This document shows positions 44,963 to 53,994 of a stretch of 64,000 bases of DNA, piece after piece. Location: positions 434,001 to 498,000 of the forward strand of contig NZ_VLKE01000001.1 of NCBI RefSeq assembly GCF_007830265.1, written 5' to 3'. A program made the position numbers and the translations under genes. The first letter of the stretch is position 1. Each line of letters starts with the position of its first letter. The notes under the pieces were generated by a model. It was not told the origin of the DNA. It was given only the letters and a program-made list of their open reading frames with translations, and searched no databases. This DNA is from Micromonospora olivasterospora. Its GTDB lineage: Bacteria; Actinomycetota; Actinomycetes; Mycobacteriales; Micromonosporaceae.

Positions 44963-46905
44963 TTGAACGACATCAGGTTCGGTCCGCAGGTGTGCGGACA
45001 GCTCCCGGCCGGCGCGGCCAGGGAGTGGCTGGTCCCGGACGGCCGGGGCGGCTACGCCATGGGCACCGTCAGCGGGCTGCGCACCCGCCGCTACCACGGG
45101 CTGCTGGTGGTCGCCGGCCCGACGCCGGCGTCCCGGAACGTGGGACTGGTCAGCCTGGACCCGGCCGTCACCCTCCCCTCCGGAGCACGGGTACGCCTCG
45201 GCGCGCACGAGTGGTCCTCCGGGGCGGTCGACCCGCGCGGCTTCGAGCTGCTGGAACGCTTCGACCTGACCGACGGGCTGCCCCGCTGGCGGTGGCGGAT
45301 CGGCGACGTGGTGATCGAACGCGAGCTGGCCATGGCGTACGGCCGGTCCTGCGTCGCGGTGGTGCACCGGCTGGTCTCCGGCGGCCCGGTGACGCTGGAG
45401 CTGTCGGCGGCCTGCACCTGGCGGGACGCGCACGGCGAGCGGCGCGCGGACGGCCCGGCGCCCCGGGTCGAGCCGGTTGCCGGCGGCGCGGTGGTCGACG
45501 GCGCGTTCCGCCTGGCCGGGCCCGGCTGGACGCCGGAGGGGCAGTGGTGGCGGGGGGTGCACCACCGCGAGGAGGCCGCCCGCGGGCTGCAGCCGGAGGA
45601 GGACCTCTGGCACGCGGGACGGTTCTCCGGCGCGCTGGAGCGCCCCGGCGACACGGTGTCGGTGCTCGCCTGGGCCGACGACCTGGCGGCCGAGCCGGCG
45701 CCGGCGGCCGAGATCGTCGAGGCCGCGCGGCGGCGCAACCGCGAGGTGGTCGCCGCGGCCCGGCCGGCCGACGCCGTGGAGGCCACCCTGGCCCTGGCCG
45801 CCGACGCGTTCGTGGTGCGCACCGCCACCGGCCCGGACGTGGTGGCCGGCTACCCCTGGTTCGGCGCCTGGTCCCGGGACACCATGACCTCCTACGAGGG
45901 GCTGTTCCTCTGCACCGGCCGCGCGGACGAGGGCCGCGAGCTGCTGCGCGCGTACGCGGCGACGCTGTCGGAGGGGATGCTGGCGAACACCGCCGACACG
46001 GGGCGGGTGGAGTACAACACGGTCGACGCGACGCTGTGGTTCCTGCACGCGGTCGCCCGGCACGTCGCCGTCACCGGGGACACCGACCTCGCCGCCGAGC
46101 TGCTGCCGGCGCTGCGCGGGGTGGTCGACGCGCACCTGGCCGGCACCCGGTACGGCATCGTCGTCGACCCCGCCGACGGGCTGATCACCCAGGGCGGCAC
46201 CCCGGGCACCGCGCTGACCTGGATGGACGCCCGGGTGTACGGGGTTCCGGTCACCCCCCGCACCGGCAAGCCGGTGGAGGTCAACGCGCTGTGGGTCAAC
46301 GGGCTGGCCGGCCTCGCCGAGCTGGCCGAGCGGGTGGGCGGGGACGCCGCCGAGCTGCGGCGGCTGCACGCCCGCGCCGCCGCGGCGTTCCGCGACCGGT
46401 ACCCGGCCCCGGCCGGCTGGCTGTACGACGTGGTGGACGCGCCCGCGCCGGCGTACCCGCTGGGCGGCGCCCCGGTCCACGACGACGACCTGCTGCGGCC
46501 GAACCAGTTGCTGGCCTGGTCGCTGCCGTACGCCCCGCTGGAGCCGGACGAGCCGACCCTGCGCCGGGTGGCCGTCGGCCTGCTCACCCCGCTCGGGCCG
46601 CGCAGCCTCTCCCCGACTCGCCCGGCTACGCGGGCCGGCACCGGGGCGGCCCGGCCGAGCGGGACGGCGCGTACCACCAGGGCACCGTGTGGCCCTGGCT
46701 GCTCGGCCCGTGGGTGGACGCGGCGCGGCGGGCGAAGCTGCCGGTCGACGAGTTCCTCGTCGGGGTCGACGCCCATCTGACCGAACACGGCCTGGGCTCG
46801 GTCAGCGAGACGGCCGAGGGGGAGCCTCCGCACGCCGCGACCGGCTGCCCCTTCCAGGCGTGGTCGGTCGCGGAGGTGCTACGCGCGCGGCGGGCCTGCC
46901 GTTGA
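44963..46905 (+). CDS. Amylo-alpha-1,6-glucosidase / glycogen-debranching-type enzyme (apparent -1 frameshift near 46612)
   Basis: About 647 codons with one base restored. The N-terminal beta domain (about 1-260) begins FGPQVCGQLPAGAAREWLVP and has GGYAMGTVSGLRTRRYHGLL, diagnostic for the bacterial GDE N-domain. The C-terminal (alpha/alpha)6 catalytic domain has YPWFGAWSRDTMTSYEGLFL (catalytic Asp region), NTVDATLWFLHAV, LTWMDARV and RPNQLLAWSLPYAPL. After R-S-L-S-P the frame changes at the CCCC of 46611-46614. Adding one C joins it to DSPGYAGRHRGGPAERDGAY and YHQGTVWPWLLGPWVDA, and the C-terminal Glu region GSVSETAEGEPPHAATGC. TTG 44963 has GGAGGAAAG directly before it. It hydrolyses 1,6-branches of glycogen-like glucans. 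Confidence 0.85.
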
Positions 46906-47037
46906 TGTCGAGACCGTCCTGAGCATCGAGGTCCTGCCCCCGGCGGTCCGCCGAGCGACCGGCGCGCCGGCAGCCCGACGAGTCGGGCGGTCCAACACGC
47001 AGAGGCCGCGGCCACGGCGTAGCGATAGCCTGCCGTC

Positions 47038-47643
47038 ATGGCGAGCGCCGAACTGGATGAGTTGATCGTCGCGGACGCGGACGCGCTGCGCGCGTGGTTG
47101 TCGGCCAACCACGCCACGTCGCCCGGTGTCTGGCTCGCCCTGACCAAGAAGGGCGGCACAGTCACGACGCTGACGTGGCAGCAGGCGGTCGACGAGGCCC
47201 TGTGTTTCGGCTGGATCGACGGGCAGGCCCGTAGACGGGATCAGGAAAGCTCCTGGATCCGGTTCACCCCTCGCAGGCCCCGCAGTTCCTGGTCACAACG
47301 CAACGTCGCCCACGTGGCCCGGCTGCAGGCGCAGGGGCGAATGCTGCCCCCGGGCCGCGCCGCGGTAGAAGCCGCGAAAGCGGACGGGCGGTGGGCGGCC
47401 GCCTACGCCCCGCCGTCGGAAGCCGAGGTGCCGGCCGACCTCCTCGCCGCCATCGCCGCCGACCCCGCCGCCCAGGCCATGTTCGACGTACTCACCAAAA
47501 CCAACCGGTTCGCGCTCATCTACCGCGTCAATGCCGTCAAACGGGCGCAGACCCGCGAGCGGAAGATCAGCGAGTTCGTTGCCATGCTGGCCCGTCACGA
47601 AACGATTTACCCGCAGAAGGCCAAGCCTCCGCACTCGCCGTAA
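47038..47643 (+). CDS. YdeI/OmpD-associated family protein
   Basis: 201 residues, cytoplasmic. Characteristic blocks are LRAWLSANHATSPGVWLALT, LTWQQAVDEALCFGWIDGQA, IRFTPRRPRSSWSQRNVAHV and the C-terminal KRAQTRERKISEFVAMLARH. The function is uncertain (bacteriocin-protection and stress roles are reported in the family). ATG 47038 has no SD and TAGCCT 6 nt upstream, suggesting a leaderless mRNA. It lies between the debranching enzyme and the glycosyltransferase with no obvious metabolic tie. Confidence 0.92.
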   Translation: MASAELDELIVADADALRAWLSANHATSPGVWLALTKKGGTVTTLTWQQAVDEALCFGWIDGQARRRDQESSWIRFTPRRPRSSWSQRNVAHVARLQAQGRMLPPGRAAVEAAKADGRWAAAYAPPSEAEVPADLLAAIAADPAAQAMFDVLTKTNRFALIYRVNAVKRAQTRERKISEFVAMLARHETIYPQKAKPPHSP

Positions 47644-47816
47644 CGCGACGCAACGCTGAAGGGCGGAGCACCGGCCCGCGGTCAGCGCTTTACATGCCGG
47701 CAACGGCGGCGTCGCCGCCGGGTATCGAGGCGGCGGCAGGATTGGTCCCGATCCGCGAGCGCGTCACCGGCGGCCGGCCGGCGGCGCGTGCCGGAGGACA
47801 ACTCAAGGGAGCCTTC

Positions 47817-49145
47817 ATGTCACCTGCCGCCGACGTGATCGACATCCAGCCCGCCCGGCGCCAGCGCGTGCTGATGCTGTCCTGGGAGTACCCGCCGGTG
47901 CTCGTCGGCGGCCTCGGCCGCCACGTCCACGCCCTCTCCGTCGCCCTCGCCGCCACCGGCCACCACGTCACCGTCATCACCCGCCACGCCCCCGGCGCAC
48001 CCCTCGAGGAATACGCCGACGGCGTCCGCATCCTCCGCGCCCCCGAAGACCCCGTCGCCTTCCCTCTCGCCACCCCCAGCCTCCTCGCCTGGACCATGGC
48101 CTTCAACCACACCCTCACCCGCACCGCCCTCCGCGCCACCGAAGCCGACACCTACGACGTCATCCACGCCCACGACTGGCTCGTCGCCCACACCGCCATC
48201 ACCCTGCGCGACCACCTCGACCTCCCCCTCGTCACCACCATCCACGCCACCGAAGCCGGCCGACACCAGGGCTGGCTCCCCGACGAGATGAACCGCACCA
48301 TCCACGGCGTCGAACACTGGCTCAGCACCGAGTCCAACCGGGTCATCGCCTGCTCCGGCTACATGCGCGACCAGGTGACCCGGCTGTTCGACGTGCCCGC
48401 CAACCGCGTGGACGTCGTGCCGAACGGGGTGGACAGCCGGGCCTGGCAGGCCCGCCCCCGCGCGGTCGCCGCCGCCCGGGCCCGCTTCGCCGGCGACGGC
48501 CCCCTGGTCGGGTACGCCGGCCGGCTCGTCTACGAGAAGGGCGTGCAGCACCTGGTGCACGCCGTGCCGTACCTGCGCGAGCGGCACCCCGGGCTGCGGG
48601 TGGTGATCGCCGGCGACGGCCCGTACCGGGACGAGCTGGTCGACCAGGCGCACCGGCTGCGGCTGGCCGACAGCGTGCGGTTCGCCGGTTTCCTGGACGC
48701 CACCCAGCTCCCGGCGCTGCTGGCGGCGACCGACGCCACCGTGATCCCCAGCCTGTACGAGCCGTTCGGCATGATCGCCCTGGAGGCCGCCGCGGCCGGC
48801 GCGCCCCTGGCCGTCGCCGCCACCGGCGGGCTCGCCGAGATCGTCGAGCCCGGCGTCACCGGCGTGACGTTCCCGCACGACGATCCGGACGCGCTCGCCG
48901 GCGCGGTCCACCGGCTACTGGGCGACGAGGTGCTCTCCCGGCGGATGGCGCGCCGGGCCCGGGCGATGGTCGACGAGCGGTACGGCTGGGCGACCATCGC
49001 CGCCCACACCGCGCGCCGGTACGCCGCCGCCCGCCGGGAGCACGCCCCGCTGCGGGCGCGCCGGACCGGGCGTCCGGCCGCCGGTCGGCCCCGGATCGCC
49101 ATCCCCGAGGGGAACCTGCTGGCGGCCGGCACGCCCACCCGTTGA
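47817..49145 (+). CDS. GT4-family glycosyltransferase (glycogen/maltosyl-type)
   Basis: 442 residues with the GT-B fold. The N-terminal Rossmann half has VLMLSWEYPPVLVGGLGRHV (the K/G-G-L acceptor loop), VIHAHDWLVAHTAITLRDHL and ATEAGRHQGWLP. The C-terminal half has VGYAGRLVYEKGVQHLVHAV, VIAGDGPYRDEL and the donor-binding E-x7-E motif YEPFGMIALEAAAAG. The start WEYPPVLVGGLGRHV is that of actinobacterial GT4 glycogen synthases (GlgM/GlgA type), so alpha-1,4-glucan or maltose-1-phosphate synthesis is the likely role. ATG 47817 follows AAGGGAG. Codon use changes abruptly near 48350: upstream Leu is almost always CTC and Glu often GAA; downstream CTG and GAG dominate. Confidence 0.9.
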   Translation: MSPAADVIDIQPARRQRVLMLSWEYPPVLVGGLGRHVHALSVALAATGHHVTVITRHAPGAPLEEYADGVRILRAPEDPVAFPLATPSLLAWTMAFNHTLTRTALRATEADTYDVIHAHDWLVAHTAITLRDHLDLPLVTTIHATEAGRHQGWLPDEMNRTIHGVEHWLSTESNRVIACSGYMRDQVTRLFDVPANRVDVVPNGVDSRAWQARPRAVAAARARFAGDGPLVGYAGRLVYEKGVQHLVHAVPYLRERHPGLRVVIAGDGPYRDELVDQAHRLRLADSVRFAGFLDATQLPALLAATDATVIPSLYEPFGMIALEAAAAGAPLAVAATGGLAEIVEPGVTGVTFPHDDPDALAGAVHRLLGDEVLSRRMARRARAMVDERYGWATIAAHTARRYAAARREHAPLRARRTGRPAAGRPRIAIPEGNLLAAGTPTR

Positions 49146-49275
49146 GCCCCGCGCCCCCCATCCCGCGAGAACGCGACATCATCCCCAGTGGACCGTCCGG
49201 GTGATTGCCCCCCGGCGGCCGTTCTGTCAGAGTGGCGTAGTTTGTGGATCAAGACCCTGGGGAGGGCGAGGCGTC

Positions 49276-50085
49276 ATGATGGGACCGTCCCACGCGCTGT
49301 CGGGCGCGGCTGTGTGGCTGGCCGGCTCCTGGGCGCTCGACCAGTTCGCCGACTACCACCAGTCGCCGCTGGCGCTGGCGGTGGGCACAGCGGTCTGCGC
49401 CGGCGGGGCGCTCTTTCCCGACCTCGACCTGTCCGGCAAGGTGACCCGCAACCAGGGCGGCGCCACGGTGGCCCGCACCTTCGGCGTGTTCAGCCTCTTC
49501 CTCGCCGAGGTGATGGAGAAGGTCTCGCTCGGCGTCTACTACGTCACCAAGCTCAGCAAGGACCCGAAGCGCAACAACGGCCACCGCACCCTGACCCACA
49601 CCATCCCGTTCACGGTGCTGGTGGGCTGGGGCACCACCGCTCTCTGCGCCGCGTACGGCAAGTGGGCCGTGGTGAGCATCCTGTTCTTCATGATCGGGCT
49701 GGCGCTGCGCGGGCTGTTCGACCGGTGGGCGGAGCGGGCCGGCTGGGTGATCGTCACCCTGGCCTCGGCCGCCGCCGCCTGGTACACCTTCGCGAACCTC
49801 CCCGGCGACCGGGGCTACCCGATGATCGGGCTGGCCGTCGGCGTCGGCTGTTTCGTGCACATCCTCGGCGACATGATCACCCGGGCCGGGGTGCCGATCC
49901 TCTGGCCCATCCCGATCAAACGGCGGATGTGGACGATGATCGGCCTGCCGAACAAGATCGCCCTGCGTACCGGCAGCAAGGCCGAGGTGGTGGTGCTGCG
50001 CGCCGCCATGACCGTGGTCGCCGTGCTGGCCGCCGTCGGGCTGGTCGCCCCCTCGCTCCTGCGCAGGTTCAACATCGAGATCTGA
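49276..50085 (+). CDS. YdjM-like inner-membrane metal-dependent hydrolase
   Basis: About 269 residues with four to six hydrophobic segments. The N-terminal MMGPSHALSGAAVWLAGSW carries the conserved His; ALFPDLDLSGKVTRN, NNGHRTLTHTIPFTVLVGW and FVHILGDMITRAGVPILWPI supply the remaining His/Asp ligands characteristic of the YdjM (DUF457) family. In E. coli YdjM is LexA-controlled; the substrate is unknown. ATG 49276 follows GGAGGGCGAGG; ATG 49279 is an alternative. GC-rich dyads follow the stop (50090-50112) and may terminate. Confidence 0.9.
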   Translation: MMGPSHALSGAAVWLAGSWALDQFADYHQSPLALAVGTAVCAGGALFPDLDLSGKVTRNQGGATVARTFGVFSLFLAEVMEKVSLGVYYVTKLSKDPKRNNGHRTLTHTIPFTVLVGWGTTALCAAYGKWAVVSILFFMIGLALRGLFDRWAERAGWVIVTLASAAAAWYTFANLPGDRGYPMIGLAVGVGCFVHILGDMITRAGVPILWPIPIKRRMWTMIGLPNKIALRTGSKAEVVVLRAAMTVVAVLAAVGLVAPSLLRRFNIEI

Positions 50086-50118
50086 CGGGTCGCCGGCCGG
50101 CGCCGGCGGCCGTTGACG

Positions 50119-50328
50119 TCAGCCGGCGCAGGCGTCCGCCCAGCGGGCGAGCAGCTCCAGCACGGGCCGGCGGCCGGCGAACATCTCGGCCTCCCCGCGC
50201 GGGTCGTAGCTCTGCCGGGTGCCGCCGCCGATCCGGTCGAGCATCAGCGGGGCCAGCCGGAAGTACTTCGCCGCCCCGGTGAGCCGGACCGCGCGGACGA
50301 CGGTGTCCGGGTCGACGGCCCCGCGCAG
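50119..50328 (-). pseudogene. C-terminal remnant of an unidentified gene
   Basis: A 70-codon minus-strand frame ends at TGA 50119-50121. It reads LRGAVDPDTVVRAVRLTGAA, then KYFRLAPLMLDRI and GEAEMFAGRRPVLELLARWA, with normal coding bias. There is no ATG, GTG or TTG at its beginning: an in-frame TGA lies about 30 nt further upstream with no start between. It looks like the tail of a larger cytoplasmic protein whose 5' part has been deleted. The family is not recognised. Confidence 0.5.
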
Positions 50329-50402
50329 CCGCCCCGACCCTTCAGCCGACGGAAATCATCGACCCGTACGGGCGCTGAGGCAGGCGGCTCGGTCACCGAC
50401 TG

Positions 50403-51014
50403 TCAGACGCCGACCCGCTGGGGCGGGACGTTGAGGCCGTACAGGGCCATCAGCTCCGGGGTGTCGACCCGGCTGCCGTCGGCCACCGAGTCGCAGGAGA
50501 TGTCGACGATCTCGTCCTTGTGCGCCATCAGGTAGGGGCGGGCGCCCACGTCGGCGCTGGCCAGCGTGGCGATGCCGGACCAGTGCCGGCGGCCGAAGAG
50601 CATCGGGTACCCGCGCAGCCCGTCGTAGGTGGCGCAGACCAGCACGTCGGGGTACGGCAGGGCGACCACCCGCCGCACCGCGGCGGCGGTGAGCCCCGGC
50701 ATGTCCACCGGCACCACCACGACCGCCTCGATCTCCTCGCCGGTCAGCGCGGCCAGGCCGGCCCGGATGGACGAGCCGACGCCGGTCCCCCAGGCCCGGT
50801 TGATCACCACTGTCGCCCGCGTCAGTTTCGCGATCTCGCGGACCTGGTCCGCCGCCGGGCCCAGCACGACGACGATCTGCCCGCACCCCGCCTCGGTCAG
50901 CGTGTCGACCATTCGGTCCACCAGGGGCTTCTCCCCCTGGTGGAGCAGCGCCTCGGGGCCGCCGATGCGGCGTCCACCGCCAGCGGCGATGATCATTCCT
51001 GCGATCCGGTTCAG
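50403..51014 (-). CDS. MobA-like nucleotidyltransferase (molybdenum-cofactor cytidylyl/guanylyltransferase-like)
   Basis: About 203 residues of the NTP_transf_3 fold. The nucleotide-binding loop is GMIIAAGGGRRIGGPEALL; the usual Lys of G-x-P-K-A-L-L is Glu here. Then come VVVLGPAADQVREIA, NRAWGTGVGSSIRAGLAAL (the G-x-x-x-S-I loop), VVVVPVDMPGLTAAAVRRVV (metal-binding Asp), YDGLRGYPMLFGRRHW and a terminal D-T-P-E-L. It would transfer a nucleotide to a cofactor or sugar phosphate. The start is unusual: GGAGGT lies 6 nt before a CTG (51014), which would give L/M-N-R-I-A-G; the first ATG is 50996 with only AGGA adjacent. No molybdenum enzymes are nearby. Confidence 0.8.
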   Translation of the reverse strand: MNRIAGMIIAAGGGRRIGGPEALLHQGEKPLVDRMVDTLTEAGCGQIVVVLGPAADQVREIAKLTRATVVINRAWGTGVGSSIRAGLAALTGEEIEAVVVVPVDMPGLTAAAVRRVVALPYPDVLVCATYDGLRGYPMLFGRRHWSGIATLASADVGARPYLMAHKDEIVDISCDSVADGSRVDTPELMALYGLNVPPQRVGV

Positions 51015-51188
51015 CGGGCCACCTCCACTGTCGACGGGGACCCGCCCAGCCGCACACCACGTCCGTCCCCTCGTACGCACATGGGATGCAACGAGCGCAC
51101 CGGCGATGAGTTCCGGGGCGAAACGGATATTTGTCGCAGTACGGGCGCCGAACGCGGTCCGCCGGCGTTCTCGGCCGCCGACCCGCCC

Positions 51189-52880
51189 TCAGTCGGCGTC
51201 GGCGTAGCACTCCACGACGGACAGGTCCAGGGGGAACCGGACCGGGGTGTCGCCGAACAGCAGGGCGGTCGCCCGCGCGCCGCTGTCGCGCACCGTTTCG
51301 GCCACCGCGTCGGCCTGCTCGGCCGGGCAGTGCACCACCACCTCGTCGTGCTGGAAGAAGACCAGCTCGGCATCGGTGCCGGCGAGAGCCGTGCGCAGCG
51401 TGGCGAGCAGCGTGGAGGCCCACTCGGCGGCCGTGGCCTGGATGACGAAGTTGCGGGTGAACCGGCCCCGGGACCGGGCCGCCCGGGCCCGGGGCCCCTG
51501 CGGGTCGGCCGCCGCGTCCGGGTCCGCGCCGGCGTCGTCGCCGTCGCCGTCGCCGTCGGCGAACCCGACCGCCCCCGGCGGACACGTCCGGCCCAGCCAG
51601 GACCGGACCAGCCCGCCGGCCTCCCCGGTGCGGGCCGCCGCCTCGACGTATCCGAAGGCGGTCGGGTAGCTGCGCTTGAGCACCGCGAGGGCGGGAACGG
51701 CCGCGCCGCCGGTCTGCCCGTACATCGCGCCGAGCAGGGCCACCTTGGCCCGGGCCCGATCGCCGCCGAAGGCGTCCTGGGCGAGGGCGGCGTAGAGGTC
51801 GCCGGCACCGCCCGCGGCGGCGAGCCGGGCGTCGCCGGAGACCGCGGCGAGCACGCGCGGCTCCAACTGGCCCGCGTCGGCGACCACGAACCGCCAGCCC
51901 GGGTCGGCCACCACCGCCCGGCGGATCACCTTCGGGATCTGCAACGCCCCGCCGCCCCGGGTGGCCCACCGGCCGGAGACCACCCCGCCCGGGACGTACT
52001 CGGGGTGGAACCGCCCGCCGCGCACCCAGGCGTCCCGCCACGCCCAGCCGTGCGCCGTCCAGATCCGGTAGAGCTCCTTGTGCTCCAGCACCAGCGGCAC
52101 CGCCGGATGGTCCACCCCGCGCAGCACCCAGGCCCGGGTGTTCGGCAACTCGACACCCGCGCGGGCGAACGCCCTCAGCAGCTCGGCCGGGGAGTCGGCG
52201 TGCAGCTGGCGCAGCCCGAACGCCTCGGCGATCCGCGCGGCCAGCTCGGCCAGCCGGCGGGGCGGGCCGCCGACCGGGGACGGCTCGCCCAGCAGCTCGG
52301 TGAGGAGGGCGTCGTGCACGTCGGCCCGCCACGGCAGGCCGGCGGCGCCCATCTCGGCCGCGATCAGGGCGCCGGCCGACTCGGCGGCGACCAGCAGCCG
52401 GAACCGGCCGGGATGGTCGGTGGCGGCGACGCGGGCGAGCTGGTCGGCGTACACCCGGGTGAGGGCCTCGACGCCCGGGCCCGGCAGACCGGGCGGCGTG
52501 TCGAAGAGCGCGCCCTGGCCATGGCCGGGCGGCTCGGCCGGACGAGCCGGCGGGTCGGGGGGCACCGGCGCGCCGGTCAGCCGCGCCCACGCGGCGGCGC
52601 AGGAGCGCGGCTCGCCCCACCGGCCGGCGTAGCCGAGCAGCAGCGCCTCGGTCAGCTCGACGTCGTGGCAGCGGTCGAGCCGGACCCCCGCGCGCAGCAG
52701 GGCCGGGTAGACGGCCGCCCCGGAGGCCCAGACCCAGCGGGGGTGCCCGGCGGCCTCGCGGGCGGCCACCGCGGCGGCCAGGTCTGCCGCCGGCTCGGCC
52801 GGGCCGGCGGGCCGGCCGTCGGCGCCGAGCGGCTGCAGCACGCCGCCGCCCCGCTCGTCCGACACCACCGCCACCAGCAC
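51189..52880 (-). CDS. PolA-family DNA polymerase (actinobacterial 'bifunctional 3'-5' exonuclease/DNA polymerase')
   Basis: About 563 residues. The N-terminal 160 residues have a diverged exonuclease-like fold without clear D-E-D motifs. The polymerase part has a motif A variant VVADAGQLEPRVLAAVSGD, an O-helix-like KVALLGAMYGQTGGAA and motif C FFQHDEVVVHCP with the His-Asp-Glu. An acidic insertion (DGDGDGDDAGADPDAAADP), coded by a GAC-GGC repeat near 51535-51555, interrupts the fingers/palm region. It is smaller than PolA (about 900) and matches the actinobacterial accessory group. GTG 52880 is a tentative start; GTG 52910 is possible. Repair synthesis is presumed. It is separated from the ABC operon upstream by a strong hairpin. 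Confidence 0.85.
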   Translation of the reverse strand: MLVAVVSDERGGGVLQPLGADGRPAGPAEPAADLAAAVAAREAAGHPRWVWASGAAVYPALLRAGVRLDRCHDVELTEALLLGYAGRWGEPRSCAAAWARLTGAPVPPDPPARPAEPPGHGQGALFDTPPGLPGPGVEALTRVYADQLARVAATDHPGRFRLLVAAESAGALIAAEMGAAGLPWRADVHDALLTELLGEPSPVGGPPRRLAELAARIAEAFGLRQLHADSPAELLRAFARAGVELPNTRAWVLRGVDHPAVPLVLEHKELYRIWTAHGWAWRDAWVRGGRFHPEYVPGGVVSGRWATRGGGALQIPKVIRRAVVADPGWRFVVADAGQLEPRVLAAVSGDARLAAAGGAGDLYAALAQDAFGGDRARAKVALLGAMYGQTGGAAVPALAVLKRSYPTAFGYVEAAARTGEAGGLVRSWLGRTCPPGAVGFADGDGDGDDAGADPDAAADPQGPRARAARSRGRFTRNFVIQATAAEWASTLLATLRTALAGTDAELVFFQHDEVVVHCPAEQADAVAETVRDSGARATALLFGDTPVRFPLDLSVVECYADAD

Positions 52881-52946
52881 AGGCGCGATTCTGCCTCGCC
52901 CCTGCGACACTCCCCGCGCCCCGGGCCCGCCCGGCGGCCTCTCACC

Positions 52947-52988
52947 CGGCAATAGTGGCCATTCCGGGTCGAATGACCACTATTGCCG
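52947..52988 (-). terminator. 18-bp hairpin (one mismatch) after the sugar ABC operon
   Basis: CGGCAATAGTGG (52947-52958) plus CATTC pair with GAATG plus CCACTATTGCCG (52977-52988) around the 6-nt loop CGGGTC. It lies 37 nt beyond the permease stop (53025) and 67 nt before the polymerase start. It is unusually A/T-rich for this genome, so an operator function is also possible. Confidence 0.65.
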
Positions 52989-53024
52989 TGAATCTGCGCG
53001 CTCGCCGAGGGTCCGGCGTCCGCG

Positions 53025-53981
53025 CTATTTGCTGACGCCGGCCGTCAGGCCGGACTGGACCTGCCGCTGGAACACGATGTACACGATCAGGACCGGCAGC
53101 ATCGCCATCGTCACGCCGGCGAACAGGCCGCTCCAGTCGGACCGGTAGCCCTGGTTGACCGACAGCTCGATCAGCCCCTGGGCGATCACCTGGTTCTTCG
53201 GCTCCCCCGCCACCGACTGCATCAGCAGCGTCGGCAGGTACCACTGGTTCCACTGACCGAGCACGTTGAAGATGCCGATGCTGATCAGGCCGGGCCTGGC
53301 CATCGGCAGCATGACGCTGAAGAACAGCCGGGTGTGCGAGGCGCCATCCACCAGCGCGGCCTCGGCGATCGAGTCGGGCAGCGTCTGGAAGAACGAGTGC
53401 ATGAAGAAGATCGTGAACGACAGCGACCAGGCCACGTACACCAGGATCAGCATGAAGTGCCGGTTCGGGCCCAGCAACGGCAGGACGATGCCCATGTTGT
53501 AGACGCCCTTGAACAGCGGCACCGCGGCGAGGTAGATGGGCAGCGTCAGGCCGGACAGGAACATGTAGTAGATCAGCCGGTTGCCGCGGAACTCGTACCG
53601 GGCGAGCACGTACGCGGCCATCGAGCCGAGCAGCATCGTCAGGAAGACGCTGCCGGCCAGGACCAGCACCGTGTTCAGGAAGAACGCGCCGAGGTGGCCC
53701 GCTCCCCAGGCCCGGGAGAAGTTGTCCCAGTGCAGCCGGTCCGGGATCAGCGACAGCGGCTCCCGGATGACCTCCGAGTCGGACTTGAACGCCGACATCA
53801 CCACCCACAGCAGCGGGTAGATCACCATCACGGCCCACACCACCAGGAACAGGTGGGAGAAGCCGGCGAAGACGCGCCCGCCAAGGTTGCGGCCGGCACC
53901 GGGCCGCGCCGTACGCCCTCCGGGCGGAGTCCTCCGGTCGGTGCGGGTCGATCCCTCGGACGGATGGGTCACCGTGCTCAT
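53025..53981 (-). CDS. Carbohydrate ABC transporter permease (MalG/NgcG-like)
   Basis: 318 residues, six helices after a 35-residue polar N-terminus. PDSIAEAALVDGASHTRLFF (about residues 215-234) is the EAA loop, followed by VMLPMARPGLISIGIFNVL; the ending VFQRQVQSGLTAGVSK matches the other MalG-type permease at 61278 almost motif for motif. ATG 53981 starts 13 nt after the stop of its partner, with GAAGGGGGC as RBS. It is the third gene of an operon of binding protein, permease, permease without its own ATPase, so an MsmK/SugC-type shared ATPase is expected. Confidence 0.92.
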   Translation of the reverse strand: MSTVTHPSEGSTRTDRRTPPGGRTARPGAGRNLGGRVFAGFSHLFLVVWAVMVIYPLLWVVMSAFKSDSEVIREPLSLIPDRLHWDNFSRAWGAGHLGAFFLNTVLVLAGSVFLTMLLGSMAAYVLARYEFRGNRLIYYMFLSGLTLPIYLAAVPLFKGVYNMGIVLPLLGPNRHFMLILVYVAWSLSFTIFFMHSFFQTLPDSIAEAALVDGASHTRLFFSVMLPMARPGLISIGIFNVLGQWNQWYLPTLLMQSVAGEPKNQVIAQGLIELSVNQGYRSDWSGLFAGVTMAMLPVLIVYIVFQRQVQSGLTAGVSK

Positions 53982-53994
53982 CGTCCAGCCCCCT

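Noticed and set aside
51535..51560. GAC-GGC tract in the polymerase gene as a separate regulatory repeat
   Set aside because: It is short, in frame and simply encodes an acidic loop.
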